Assembly: GCF_047556435.1 (NCBI RefSeq)
Contig: NZ_CP180210.1
Span: 3,844,001 to 3,908,000, forward strand
Source: Alteromonas sp047556435
GTDB taxonomy: Bacteria > Pseudomonadota > Gammaproteobacteria > Enterobacterales > Alteromonadaceae
Length of the DNA: 64,000 bases
Direction of reading: 5' to 3'
Shown: positions 45,992-54,453 of the stretch, piece by piece
Layout: each line of letters begins with the position of its first letter
How positions within the stretch are numbered: position 1 is the stretch's first letter
The notes under the pieces: generated by a model
The model's database searches: none
Told to the model about the DNA's origin: nothing
What the model saw: only the letters and a program-made list of their open reading frames with translations
Program-made: the position numbers and the translations under genes

Positions 45992-46055
45992 CCGCGTTGC
46001 CGGTGAGCAACGTACCCCAAAGAACTTTCTGAGTCGCCCGCTATTTTGCACGACA

Positions 46056-46661
46056 TTATGACATAGTGAGAAGCAACAGGTTTGCGCTGATGTGAAGCAC
46101 AAGCGGGTAAAGTAAACTCTTATATTTCACTTTAAGGGCACAAAAAAGTAGCCCATAAATGAAGAAAACCCCTGCGTAAAGCAGACTTGCCGGGTAATGC
46201 ATCAGCGCGAACAGACTGCTCAACACAAGGCTGGCAACCCACGTACCGGTTTTCCTCAGAAGCCCGTCAAACAGGATCCCACGATAAAATAGCTCTTCAA
46301 ATACAGGGCCAGTGAAAACAACGCCAGTAATCAGGATGACGCTGGTAATAACACTGATTTCAGCATCTACTGGCTCGATTTCAGCCGGTGCGAATACGCC
46401 AAAACAATACACTGCGGTTAGCCCTGACAGAAAAATAACCATCAGTTTTCGGTTCGCTCCCCGCCATCTGAACAGGCGTAAAAAAGCAACGCCCTGAAAC
46501 CTAAAGTAGGTCAGGACAAACGACGAGGTAAAAAATACGTAGGACAACAACCCGGTAACAGTATCAGGGAGCATTGCGCTTCCCGTAACGCCGCTTGCAA
46601 GCAGCGTTACGAAAATTGCCATCGTAAAACTGGCGATAACAACAAGCAACGGAGGATGCAT
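46056..46661 (-). CDS. CPBP family intramembrane metalloprotease
   Basis: A 201-aa protein with about six membrane helices. The CPBP (Abi/CAAX-like) motifs are present: EELFYRG near residue 118 (motif 1, tandem Glu), FALMH near 150 (motif 2 His) and the last-helix H in LVLHISANLLL near 190. Family members cleave proteins in the membrane or act in bacteriocin maturation and self-immunity. It starts 24 bp after the stop of a small double-glycine peptide gene on the same strand, so the two form a likely operon. A TTG 18 bp upstream is an alternative start. Confidence 0.85.
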   Translation of the reverse strand: MHPPLLVVIASFTMAIFVTLLASGVTGSAMLPDTVTGLLSYVFFTSSFVLTYFRFQGVAFLRLFRWRGANRKLMVIFLSGLTAVYCFGVFAPAEIEPVDAEISVITSVILITGVVFTGPVFEELFYRGILFDGLLRKTGTWVASLVLSSLFALMHYPASLLYAGVFFIYGLLFCALKVKYKSLLYPLVLHISANLLLLTMS

Positions 46662-46685
46662 TGCCGTTAATCCCTGCAAGCGCTT

Positions 46686-46895
46686 TTATTTATCACGAAT
46701 CGAATACCACTGCCTTACCGTTATGTGATTTGTTGACGGGCCTGAAGGAACTCCGCTTGGCATGCCCATAGAACGAATAAACTGACTCACATCATCAAGC
46801 GTTATCGCAATTCCGGCTGCTTCGAACACGTTTTGTATCCTATTAATACTGTTACCACCTGTGACCAGGTGAACATCGCTATCCACTAGCTGCAT
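46686..46895 (-). CDS. small peptide with double-glycine leader
   Basis: A 69-aa product, MQLVDSDVHLVTGG followed by a 55-residue core. The leader fits the double-glycine consensus at the key places: Leu at -12, Asp (for Glu) at -8, Val at -7, Val at -4 and GG at -2/-1. The core begins NSINRIQNVFEAAG, is hydrophilic to amphipathic and has a Ser/Gly/Pro stretch (MPSGVPSGPS). Such leaders are cut by C39-peptidase exporters when peptides of the bacteriocin type leave the cell. No C39 exporter is in view. The frame continues upstream to 46973 without a good start. Not assigned to a known family. Confidence 0.55.
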   Translation of the reverse strand: MQLVDSDVHLVTGGNSINRIQNVFEAAGIAITLDDVSQFIRSMGMPSGVPSGPSTNHITVRQWYSIRDK

Positions 46896-47106
46896 TACAT
46901 GCTTATGGTAAAACGTCTTTTTCAATGGGTATATTGCGTAAGAATTACGCCACTTCACGTTACACCAGAACACAACGAAATAAACCTGTACCAGCGTATC
47001 GGTTTGACTCAGTGGTGTTTACCCTCTCACCGTAAAGCAATCTGAAATTCGTTCACCAGGGTATAATGTCTAACTATGTAAATTCAGAAGGCATTAGTGC
47101 TTCACA

Positions 47107-47553
47107 ATGCAACAAGCCGAAGAGCTTCACCCCGAGCTGGTAGCGTTAGAGTCCTGGTTTACTGACATGCACCTGTCGGTTTTCGAAACCATGGTGAATG
47201 CGCAGGCGGTAACGAATGAGGCAAGCAGCAATGGCGGGGAAGTGATTAACGAGCATGAAAGTTTCCGTGCACTGCAGATTGCGTTTCTGGAAGCGAGCAA
47301 AAACGATGAGTTCGGGAGCCACGTATTAACGCCGCTGGTCAAGCGGACTTTGCGGATCGAGCGCGGCAGAACGGTTCCGCAGCTCCATTTGGCCCAGACA
47401 TGGGCAGCGGGTACCTGTACATTACTGTTTTTCAAAATGCTCGATGCTATCCCGCCACACCTTCTTCGCGAAGATAGTGTGTCAGGGGAACTCAGGCACA
47501 AAAGCAGGGTACATATGGCACAGTGGCAGGCGTTACTGGATGACGTTCACTAG
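47107..47553 (+). CDS. hypothetical protein
   Basis: A 148-aa protein of unknown family. It looks globular and helical, with SWFTDMHLSVFETMVNAQ near 16 and LAQTWAAGTCTLLFFKMLDAIPPHLL near 95-120; no signal peptide. A -10-like TATAAT at 47062-47067 lies 40 bp before the ATG. No ribosome site is evident. It stands between the peptide gene (divergent) and the CNNM gene (convergent). Confidence 0.6.
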   Translation: MQQAEELHPELVALESWFTDMHLSVFETMVNAQAVTNEASSNGGEVINEHESFRALQIAFLEASKNDEFGSHVLTPLVKRTLRIERGRTVPQLHLAQTWAAGTCTLLFFKMLDAIPPHLLREDSVSGELRHKSRVHMAQWQALLDDVH

Positions 47554-47704
47554 CGACAACTAATTATTCTGCAGACACGCTCTTTAAATAACGTTACTCA
47601 CCGATAGTGAGTTCTCTGCGCTTTGTGATAAACAGCTGAAATTTGATTATCGTCAGTGCCCGAAGGGTCGGCACCGCATCGCCCAGAGACCGCTGAAAAT
47701 GACG

Positions 47705-48778
47705 TTATTCACCTTCTTTTAATGCTTCATCGGGATCATTTTTTATCATCATGCGCTCACGGCGACGATTCATCATTTTCGCCAGGCGGCGCATGCTCAC
47801 TGTAGTATCCTTCTCATCAACGATATCTACTCCCAGCAGACGTTCGAGCAAGTCCTCAAGGGTAATGATCCCTTCAAGACCACCATATTCATCCACTACC
47901 AGCAGCATATGTACCTGTTTATTAAGGAAGTGATCGAAAGTGCCGGAAAGCGGCATGGTCCCCAGAATCGTTACCATATCTTTGGCGTACTCTGACAGCG
48001 GCTTGTCTGTATTCCCCCGCGCCTGAGCCACCAGCAAATCGGAGCGCATCACATAGCCCGAAATATTTTCAGAATCGTTATCCGTATAAACCGGGATCCG
48101 TGAATACTCAATGTGCGCATGTTTATGAAAGAAAGCCTCAACCGACATGGATTCGGGCACAGAAAATAGCGTAGTACGGTGAGTGATAGCGTCTTTCACT
48201 TTCAGTTCATGCAGACTAAGCAGGCTTTGAAGAAACGCCGCCTCGTGTGTGGCAAGCTGCCCTTCCTGTCCGGACAGCTCAGCCATAGCATGCAACTCTG
48301 AGCGACTAAGGCCTCGTAGCGGACTGTCTTCTTTGAAACCCCGTGTGAGCAATTCAGACATTTTCACAAACGGCATCAGCACCATGGTCAGGTATTTCAG
48401 AAAGTATGCTGTGACCGGTGCCAGCGCCCGCCAGTAAGTCGCCCCTAATGTTTTAGGAATAATTTCTGAAAACACCAGAATTAACAGTGTCAGAACCGCA
48501 GAAATTACTCCCAAATAGGCGTCACCGAATACTGCAGCGGCCTGTGCTCCTGCACCCGCAGCACCCATGGTATGAGCAATGGTATTTAACGTCAGAATAG
48601 CCGAGAGCGGTTTATTGATGTTTTCCGTGAGAGAACGCAGCAAGGAGCCACTGGGCTTTCCCTCTTTTTCAAGCACTGATATGTAAGCTGAGGACACACT
48701 GAGAATAACCGCTTCAGCTATGGAGCATAAAAACGAAAAACCCAGTGCAACAAACACATACACAATCAGAAGTAACAT
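47705..48778 (-). CDS. CNNM-domain/CBS-pair membrane protein
   Basis: A 357-aa protein with an N-terminal CNNM (DUF21) membrane domain of about four helices (residues 1-150; SIAEAVILSVSSAYISVLEKEG, FSEIIPKTLGATY) and a CBS pair (about 195-320) with SRIPVYTDNDSENISGYV and LLVVDEYGGLEGIITLEDLLE. It lacks the C-terminal CorC/HlyC domain found in longer relatives and ends in a basic then acidic tail. Related proteins handle Mg2+ or Co2+ export. Stand-alone gene. Confidence 0.87.
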   Translation of the reverse strand: MLLLIVYVFVALGFSFLCSIAEAVILSVSSAYISVLEKEGKPSGSLLRSLTENINKPLSAILTLNTIAHTMGAAGAGAQAAAVFGDAYLGVISAVLTLLILVFSEIIPKTLGATYWRALAPVTAYFLKYLTMVLMPFVKMSELLTRGFKEDSPLRGLSRSELHAMAELSGQEGQLATHEAAFLQSLLSLHELKVKDAITHRTTLFSVPESMSVEAFFHKHAHIEYSRIPVYTDNDSENISGYVMRSDLLVAQARGNTDKPLSEYAKDMVTILGTMPLSGTFDHFLNKQVHMLLVVDEYGGLEGIITLEDLLERLLGVDIVDEKDTTVSMRRLAKMMNRRRERMMIKNDPDEALKEGE

Positions 48779-48969
48779 GAATCCCTTAACGCCATCGGCA
48801 TCGATTAATTAACTCTCTATTATGGGGAACTATGCTGTTTGTACAAGCCTAAATGGGAAAAACCGTCCTTATCGACCATTCCTTTCGTCGCACCAAAGTA
48901 CTATGGCGCAAGACCCGGTCAGCATCTAGCCTGTTGTTAACAATTTATTAACGACAGAGAGAAAACAAG

Positions 48970-49665
48970 ATGAAAACCTACCTGTATTGCCTTATCAGCA
49001 TGCTTGGCCTGTTTGCGGCAAATGAAGCCCAGGCGCAATGCAAAGATCCGGTGGTCCTCGTTCATGGTAATGCTGCCTCTCCTGACAGCTGGGATAATAC
49101 CGTATCAGCGCTGCTTAATGCCGGATACTCCCTGCAGGATATTTATCTGCCAGACTGGGGGTCAAAAACGTGTGCAGCTTGCAATAATCACAGTGGCGCT
49201 GAAGAGACACCGGTTCGCAACGCCATTGTGAATGCAGTAAATGCGTCTTGCAGCGGTAAAATTGATGTAATTGGGCACTCTATGGGTGTGACTCTTGCGG
49301 CTCAGCAAATTGATAAGCTGGCGGCATCGTCGTATGTGGATACCTTTGTGGGAATTGCAGGCGCAATGAGAGGGCTATGGAGCTGCGGCGTCTATCCTTA
49401 CAATGTCTGGAACAGCACCTGTGGCTATTATGGACTGTCCGTACAAAGCCCTTTCCTGGACGGATTATACGGCGTACCTCTTGCAGACCGCGTGTATTCT
49501 ATTAAAAGCTATATGGATCAAATTGTATGTTCTACCGGCACCTGCACAGTTGGCGGCGTCCACAGCAGTCGGATCTGGTATGAAGATGCAACTTATACCT
49601 TTGCGTTGGGTCACTTTGGCTTGCAGACAGATACAACCTCAACACAGCTTCAGTTAATTCAGTAG
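48970..49665 (+). CDS. secreted lipase, class 2 (alpha/beta-hydrolase)
   Basis: A 231-aa secreted esterase/lipase. Signal peptide about 1-22 (ends EAQAQC); the mature protein begins KDPVVLVHGNAASPDSWDN, has the nucleophile elbow GHSMG near 101 (catalytic Ser), and late His in ALGHFGL near 217. It contains at least eight Cys residues, suggesting disulfides for an exported enzyme. It matches the Lipase_2 family of Bacillus LipA-like enzymes in size and motif order. The ATG at 48970 follows AGAGAGAAAACAAG. Substrate unproven. Confidence 0.82.
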   Translation: MKTYLYCLISMLGLFAANEAQAQCKDPVVLVHGNAASPDSWDNTVSALLNAGYSLQDIYLPDWGSKTCAACNNHSGAEETPVRNAIVNAVNASCSGKIDVIGHSMGVTLAAQQIDKLAASSYVDTFVGIAGAMRGLWSCGVYPYNVWNSTCGYYGLSVQSPFLDGLYGVPLADRVYSIKSYMDQIVCSTGTCTVGGVHSSRIWYEDATYTFALGHFGLQTDTTSTQLQLIQ

Positions 49666-49904
49666 CCAATCCGGTTATCGCGTGTAGTTTGGAGTGAAGC
49701 GAGCAAGGATGACGACGTTAGCTCGCTTCACCGGCCTCGCCGTGCACACCGACATCACACAGTGATACGAACCTGCAGACAACTACAGTACCAGGTAAGC
49801 AAAATGCGGGACCGTATCTGTCAGAGGGGGGCAAAGATTGAGCAAACAAATTACACGAATGATAGCGCCCCCATAAGAACGCTTGGGGTGTATTCACTTT
49901 CCGC

Positions 49905-51125
49905 TTAGTGGCAGCAATCAGAATGTTCGGATGGCCGACGCAAGGAAGCCACCACTTTTTTCACGACGTTGCGGATCATTAGCGCTGCCAGCAATATCGC
50001 ACAAAGTGCGTATACACTTTGCCATGCACCAGCGTGCAGATGCTCCGCTGCTGAACCCACAATATAATTTTCCCAGCCCATACCGCTAACCAGGATATTT
50101 AACCCATAGCCACTGACAATGCTCATACTGATCACGGAAAACAAATACAACATCAGGGTACGACGCCCCATTTCCTGATTTATCATGCCCATGGTGGAAA
50201 TATTCGTTGCTGGCCCCGCCATAAGAAAAACCAGCACAGCGCCGGGTGACAATCCGGCAGCCAGAAAGCCCACCGCAATGGGTGTTGAGGCAGTCGCGCA
50301 GATATACATCGGAATACCAATCAGTGCCATAACGATCATGGCTATAAATCCATCGCCCCATTGTGTTAAAAAGTCGGTGGGAACCCAGGTCTTAATAGCT
50401 GCCGCCAGTACCAGGCCTATCAGCAGCCATACAATGATATCGTCTAATAACTTACCTGATGCATACTGCCATACGTCCAGCATTCTCTGAGTAACAGAAA
50501 CAGAGGACGCCGCTGGTTTCTTTGACGTACTGCAACATCCGTCTTCAGACACTGCGCTCTGTGGTACCGGGTTCGAATCACAGCACGAGCCGGTTGTGGT
50601 GCTGACTGGCGATGCCGCTGGGGATGACTGACTGGCGCAACAGGAGGAAGAGGCTGACATATCGCCGGGTACCACCGCAGGCGTGGCAGAAGGCGTGATG
50701 TCTTTGTCACCGAACCAACGCACCATCAGTCCGGCGTAAATCGCGCTGATAACAGCTGCAACAGGTCTGACGATGGCAAAGACGGGGCCCAGTAGTGCGT
50801 ACGAAACAGAAACACTGTCGACACCGGTTTCTGGTGTCGACACCAAAAAAGAGACCGTTGCGGGCTTGGAAGCACCACTGCGACGCAGACCGATTGCCGC
50901 GGGTATCACCCCACAAGAACACAGTGGTAAGGGCGCGCCGATGACGGCTGCTTTACTCACAGCGGCAATACTGTTGCTGCCCATATGTTTTTGCAGCAGG
51001 GAGACAGGCACCAGCTCATGCATTACACCGGCGACCAGCAAACCAAGCAGCAGCCAGGGTGCGGACTCCATGAATAACGAGAGGAAATTTTCAATAAGTA
51101 ACGCTACGTCGCCCATAATCACCAT
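49905..51125 (-). CDS. SO_0444-type Cu/Zn efflux permease
   Basis: A 406-aa inner-membrane permease of the DUF318/ArsP-like superfamily with two four-to-five-helix halves (APWLLLGLLVAGVMHELVP near 20; TPIAVGFLAAGLSPGAVLVFLMAGPATN near 280). Between them is a cytoplasmic loop (about 150-215) holding CCASQSS, SCCDSN and GCCSTS pairs, and the protein ends SDCCH. Clusters of CC pairs are characteristic of the SO_0444 family described in Shewanella as Cu/Zn exporters. The start may also be the ATG at 51116. Confidence 0.82.
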   Translation of the reverse strand: MVIMGDVALLIENFLSLFMESAPWLLLGLLVAGVMHELVPVSLLQKHMGSNSIAAVSKAAVIGAPLPLCSCGVIPAAIGLRRSGASKPATVSFLVSTPETGVDSVSVSYALLGPVFAIVRPVAAVISAIYAGLMVRWFGDKDITPSATPAVVPGDMSASSSCCASQSSPAASPVSTTTGSCCDSNPVPQSAVSEDGCCSTSKKPAASSVSVTQRMLDVWQYASGKLLDDIIVWLLIGLVLAAAIKTWVPTDFLTQWGDGFIAMIVMALIGIPMYICATASTPIAVGFLAAGLSPGAVLVFLMAGPATNISTMGMINQEMGRRTLMLYLFSVISMSIVSGYGLNILVSGMGWENYIVGSAAEHLHAGAWQSVYALCAILLAALMIRNVVKKVVASLRRPSEHSDCCH

Positions 51126-51157
51126 ACCGGTTCACAGTCACTGTCATAATAACAAAA

Positions 51158-51178
51158 AAGGCGACATTCTGTCGCCTT
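51158..51178 (-). terminator. intrinsic terminator after the PQQ-type dehydrogenase gene
   Basis: Stem AAGGCGACA/TGTCGCCTT with 3-nt loop; on the minus strand a T-run follows. It lies about 65 bp beyond the sugar dehydrogenase stop, before the next gene on that strand. Confidence 0.88.
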
Positions 51179-51243
51179 CTCACTGCATTACTATTGTGCC
51201 CGGCCAGCTACTTGGGGTGGTAATTCAAGCCGCAAGGCTGTTC

Positions 51244-52404
51244 CTATTGATTCATCCCAACTTTAATCAGGCGCCCGCTCTCGCCGTCCTCAAGCACGTA
51301 AATATTGCCTTTTGCATCCTGTTCCACCTCACGCACTCGCTCGCCCCATTCATAACGCTCCGCTTCCTCTGCGGCCCACTTACCTTCTTCGTCCTGACTA
51401 AAGGTGACGCGCACTAACGCTTTTGATGACAGGCCACCAATAAAGCCGCTCCCCTTCCAGTCAGCATGAAGGGTGCCTTTGTAAATGATAAAGCCAGCAG
51501 GGCTGATGGCTGGCACCCAGGCTAGCACGGGTGCTTTATAAACAGGCACGTCCTCATGATTTGGAATTTTAACACCGGAGTAGTGATCGCCCTGCGACAC
51601 CACCGGATAACCGTAGTTGCGGCCTCGCTCGATAATGTTCAGCTCATCTCCGTGACGCGGCCCCATTTCATGTGACCACAGATTGCCGTTTTCATCGAAA
51701 TCTATGCCAAGCGGATTGCGATGGCCCAGTGTCCATACCTGCTCAGTGACACTGCCGTTGCCATAAAAAGGATTGTCTTCAGGCACACTGCCATCGTCAT
51801 TTAATCGAAGAATTTTCCCCAGATTCATTGCCATATTTTGTGATGGAGAAAATTTTTGCCTCTCACCCGATGTGATAAACAAATAACCATCAGGTGAAAA
51901 CACCATACGATGCGAATAATGACCGTTGCCGGTAATTTTCGGCGACTGACGCCAGATGATTTCTCTGTCGGACAAGTCTGCCCCGTCGTCTGAGATGGTC
52001 AGCGTCGCCCGTTCAATCACTGCGCCACTGTAGGCATCGTCGTCAGGATCGCGCTCTACATAAGAGACGTAAATGGTGTTATTCGAGGAGAAATCAGGGT
52101 GAATGATCACATCACCTAAACCGCCCTGCCCTCTCGCCGTTACGTCAGGCACATTGGATAACGAAAACCGTTTCTGTTGGTTTTCATCAAGCAGCCAGAT
52201 GGCACCCGCTTTTTCAGTTACCAGACTATGCCCGTCGGGCAAAAACGTCATCGCCCAGGGTTGTTCAAATGTTGTCAGCACATCGCCTGTGAGAGTCGTC
52301 CCTTTACTCCCTTCCATCTCAAGCTGTTGTGTTGACCCGGACTGTGCTGTGGCGACGCCAGAGACCGCCAGCAGAGTAAAAAGAAAAGCTATTTTCTGTC
52401 GCAT
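51244..52404 (-). CDS. PQQ-dependent sugar dehydrogenase (YliI-like)
   Basis: A 386-aa periplasmic six-bladed beta-propeller. Signal peptide about 1-20 (FLFTLLAVSGVATAQ). Typical soluble-aldose dehydrogenase motifs: LEQPWAMTFLPDGHSLVTEK-like start (here EQPWAMTFLPDG near 45), YSHRMVFSPDGYLFITSGER near 160, WTLGHRNPLGIDFDENGNLWSHEMGPRHGDELN near 230 with the catalytic-region His, and CGYP-like YGYP. Family members use PQQ to oxidise aldoses; no pqq genes are in the window, so apo-form or scavenged cofactor is possible. Start at 52404 after GGGAA. Confidence 0.87.
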   Translation of the reverse strand: MRQKIAFLFTLLAVSGVATAQSGSTQQLEMEGSKGTTLTGDVLTTFEQPWAMTFLPDGHSLVTEKAGAIWLLDENQQKRFSLSNVPDVTARGQGGLGDVIIHPDFSSNNTIYVSYVERDPDDDAYSGAVIERATLTISDDGADLSDREIIWRQSPKITGNGHYSHRMVFSPDGYLFITSGERQKFSPSQNMAMNLGKILRLNDDGSVPEDNPFYGNGSVTEQVWTLGHRNPLGIDFDENGNLWSHEMGPRHGDELNIIERGRNYGYPVVSQGDHYSGVKIPNHEDVPVYKAPVLAWVPAISPAGFIIYKGTLHADWKGSGFIGGLSSKALVRVTFSQDEEGKWAAEEAERYEWGERVREVEQDAKGNIYVLEDGESGRLIKVGMNQ

Positions 52405-52590
52405 ATTGGTTCCCAACATTTTTGATATGTTCGCGAAACACCTGCCACACCGTGATGTGACAGGTAAACGGTAATTGCTAACAGGTGTCTACGTAGGTTG
52501 GCCCGGTCAGGCTCAACTATCCCTATAGACACACCGCGCCGTTTGAGCATGACCACCAAATTACTTCAATGGTGCGAAGTCACCAGCGCG

Positions 52591-54255
52591 TCAGTCGCCC
52601 TTACGAAAACGCTTGATAACGGACGCGGCTTCAAGCATCACGAGTACCGATACAATCAACACCACAGCATCAAGGAAGACCAACAGGTAGTTTTGCTCCA
52701 GCCAATACTCTTTTAATTTGATGATGCCGGCAAAGAATGCCATCACCAAAACAAAAACCATAGGCACAAGAGTATAAATAGCCGGACGCTTCATTTTTAT
52801 CAGCATGACCGAGATGACCAGCAGCGTTAAGCTTGCCAGGATCTGATTTGTTGAGCCGAATAAAGGCCAGATGATCATACCACCGCTACCTGAGGCGCCG
52901 CCTGCCCCAAAGGCAAGCAATAAGCAGCAGCCTACCGCTACAAGAGTCGCTACCAAACCATTTTTCAGAATATCCAGCTTGTAGATTTCGCCCCACTCCT
53001 GAATGATATAACGCTGCAGACGCACCCCCGAATCCATGGTGGTACCTGCAAACAGCACCACCATTACCGCCAGGATCGTAGAAGAGAAATCGACCGGTAA
53101 CCCCCAGCCTTGCTGAATAAGATTGGCGCCTCCGGTGATAAATGCGCTAACACTGCCCGCGCCCAGGTGGCTATAAACCTCGTGCCATTCTTCTGGCGAT
53201 GCGGCCAGCGCGACACCACTTACCGCGACAATCGTGATAAGGGCGAGAGAGCCTTCTCCTACCGCGCCCAGATAGCCGACAAACCGGGCATCAGTTTCTT
53301 TATTCAATTGCTTTGAACTGGTGCCGGATGACACAATGCCGTGGAAACCGGACACGGCACCACAGGCAATAGTCACAAACAACAGGGGAATAAGACTTGG
53401 CGTGTCTACGGCCGTGTGAGTATTAAACGCTGGCGCGGTGATATCCGGCATCGCAAAGAATACGGCACCATAAAGTAAGAACAACCCCACCAGTAATTGC
53501 ATACCGTTTATAAAGTCGCGCGGCTGCAGCAGCATCCAAACCGGTAACAGTGATGCAATCGCGGCGTAAACAAACAGAATGATGATCCAGTTGGCGGTAT
53601 CTGCCAGCCCAAACATATTTTCAGGCAGACTTAAAGGAATGTAACTGCCTGCGTAAACTGATGCGTATAACACCAAAATGCCGACCAGGCACAACGGGAT
53701 CAGGCTAAAGTTACGTTTCAGCAACTGACCAATAATCAGCGCCACAGCAATTGCAGACCATGCCGGAAATACTGCATTAGGCTGAGACACAAAGGAGTTC
53801 GCAATAACCACCCCGAATACCGCATTTACCATCAGCAGAACAAGGAATATTACGATCATGAACAGCGCGCGGGAGCGCTTCCCTATCACGCTCTCACTGA
53901 GCGCCCCCATGGACTTACCTTTATGCCGCGCACTCGCCCACAGGGCCCCCATGTCGTGCACACCGGCAAAGAAAATGGTACCAAAGACCACCCACAACAC
54001 GGCGGGAACCCAGCCCCAGTAAACCGCAATGGCCGGACCAACAATCGGCGCGGCGCCGGCAACGGAAGTAAAGTGATGTCCCCACAACACCACTTTATTG
54101 GTGGGCACAAAATCTTTGCCATCATTGAGCTCATGAGCCGGAGTGACAAACTTTTCATCCAGTTTGAAAATCTTTGTGGCAATAAATTTTGAATAAACAA
54201 ACCAGCCCAGTAGCATTCCAACGATACCGAGCAGAACAATGGCAATTGACTGCAT
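52591..54255 (-). CDS. cstA: CstA-family peptide/pyruvate transporter
   Basis: A 554-aa protein with about 15-16 membrane helices, the carbon-starvation CstA family. Hallmarks: HFTSVAGAAPIVGPAIAVYWGW near 60, GVHDMGALWASARHKGKS near 98, SSGTSSKQL near 310 and FAGTTMDSGVRLQRYI near 400. E. coli members (CstA, BtsT) are longer (about 700 aa) and carry peptides or pyruvate; this shorter form lacks part of the C-terminus. Start chosen at 54255 (MQSIAIVLLG) with GTGGAT upstream; an ATG at 54270 is the alternative. Confidence 0.9.
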   Translation of the reverse strand: MQSIAIVLLGIVGMLLGWFVYSKFIATKIFKLDEKFVTPAHELNDGKDFVPTNKVVLWGHHFTSVAGAAPIVGPAIAVYWGWVPAVLWVVFGTIFFAGVHDMGALWASARHKGKSMGALSESVIGKRSRALFMIVIFLVLLMVNAVFGVVIANSFVSQPNAVFPAWSAIAVALIIGQLLKRNFSLIPLCLVGILVLYASVYAGSYIPLSLPENMFGLADTANWIIILFVYAAIASLLPVWMLLQPRDFINGMQLLVGLFLLYGAVFFAMPDITAPAFNTHTAVDTPSLIPLLFVTIACGAVSGFHGIVSSGTSSKQLNKETDARFVGYLGAVGEGSLALITIVAVSGVALAASPEEWHEVYSHLGAGSVSAFITGGANLIQQGWGLPVDFSSTILAVMVVLFAGTTMDSGVRLQRYIIQEWGEIYKLDILKNGLVATLVAVGCCLLLAFGAGGASGSGGMIIWPLFGSTNQILASLTLLVISVMLIKMKRPAIYTLVPMVFVLVMAFFAGIIKLKEYWLEQNYLLVFLDAVVLIVSVLVMLEAASVIKRFRKGD

Positions 54256-54453
54256 AGTTATAATCCACATTTATGTTACGACGATATGCCCTAAGCGGCG
54301 GGCACGGTACGCCGCAGTGAGTCGGTGGTTTATATACCGCTTAACCCGAGGTTTGGACTATCTTTGAGACAGCGCACCGTATGATCCTGTATTAGAGCAT
54401 CCCTTATTGGATGAGGTCGATAACACTCAGACTAAAGTCGTAGACGCTCAGCT

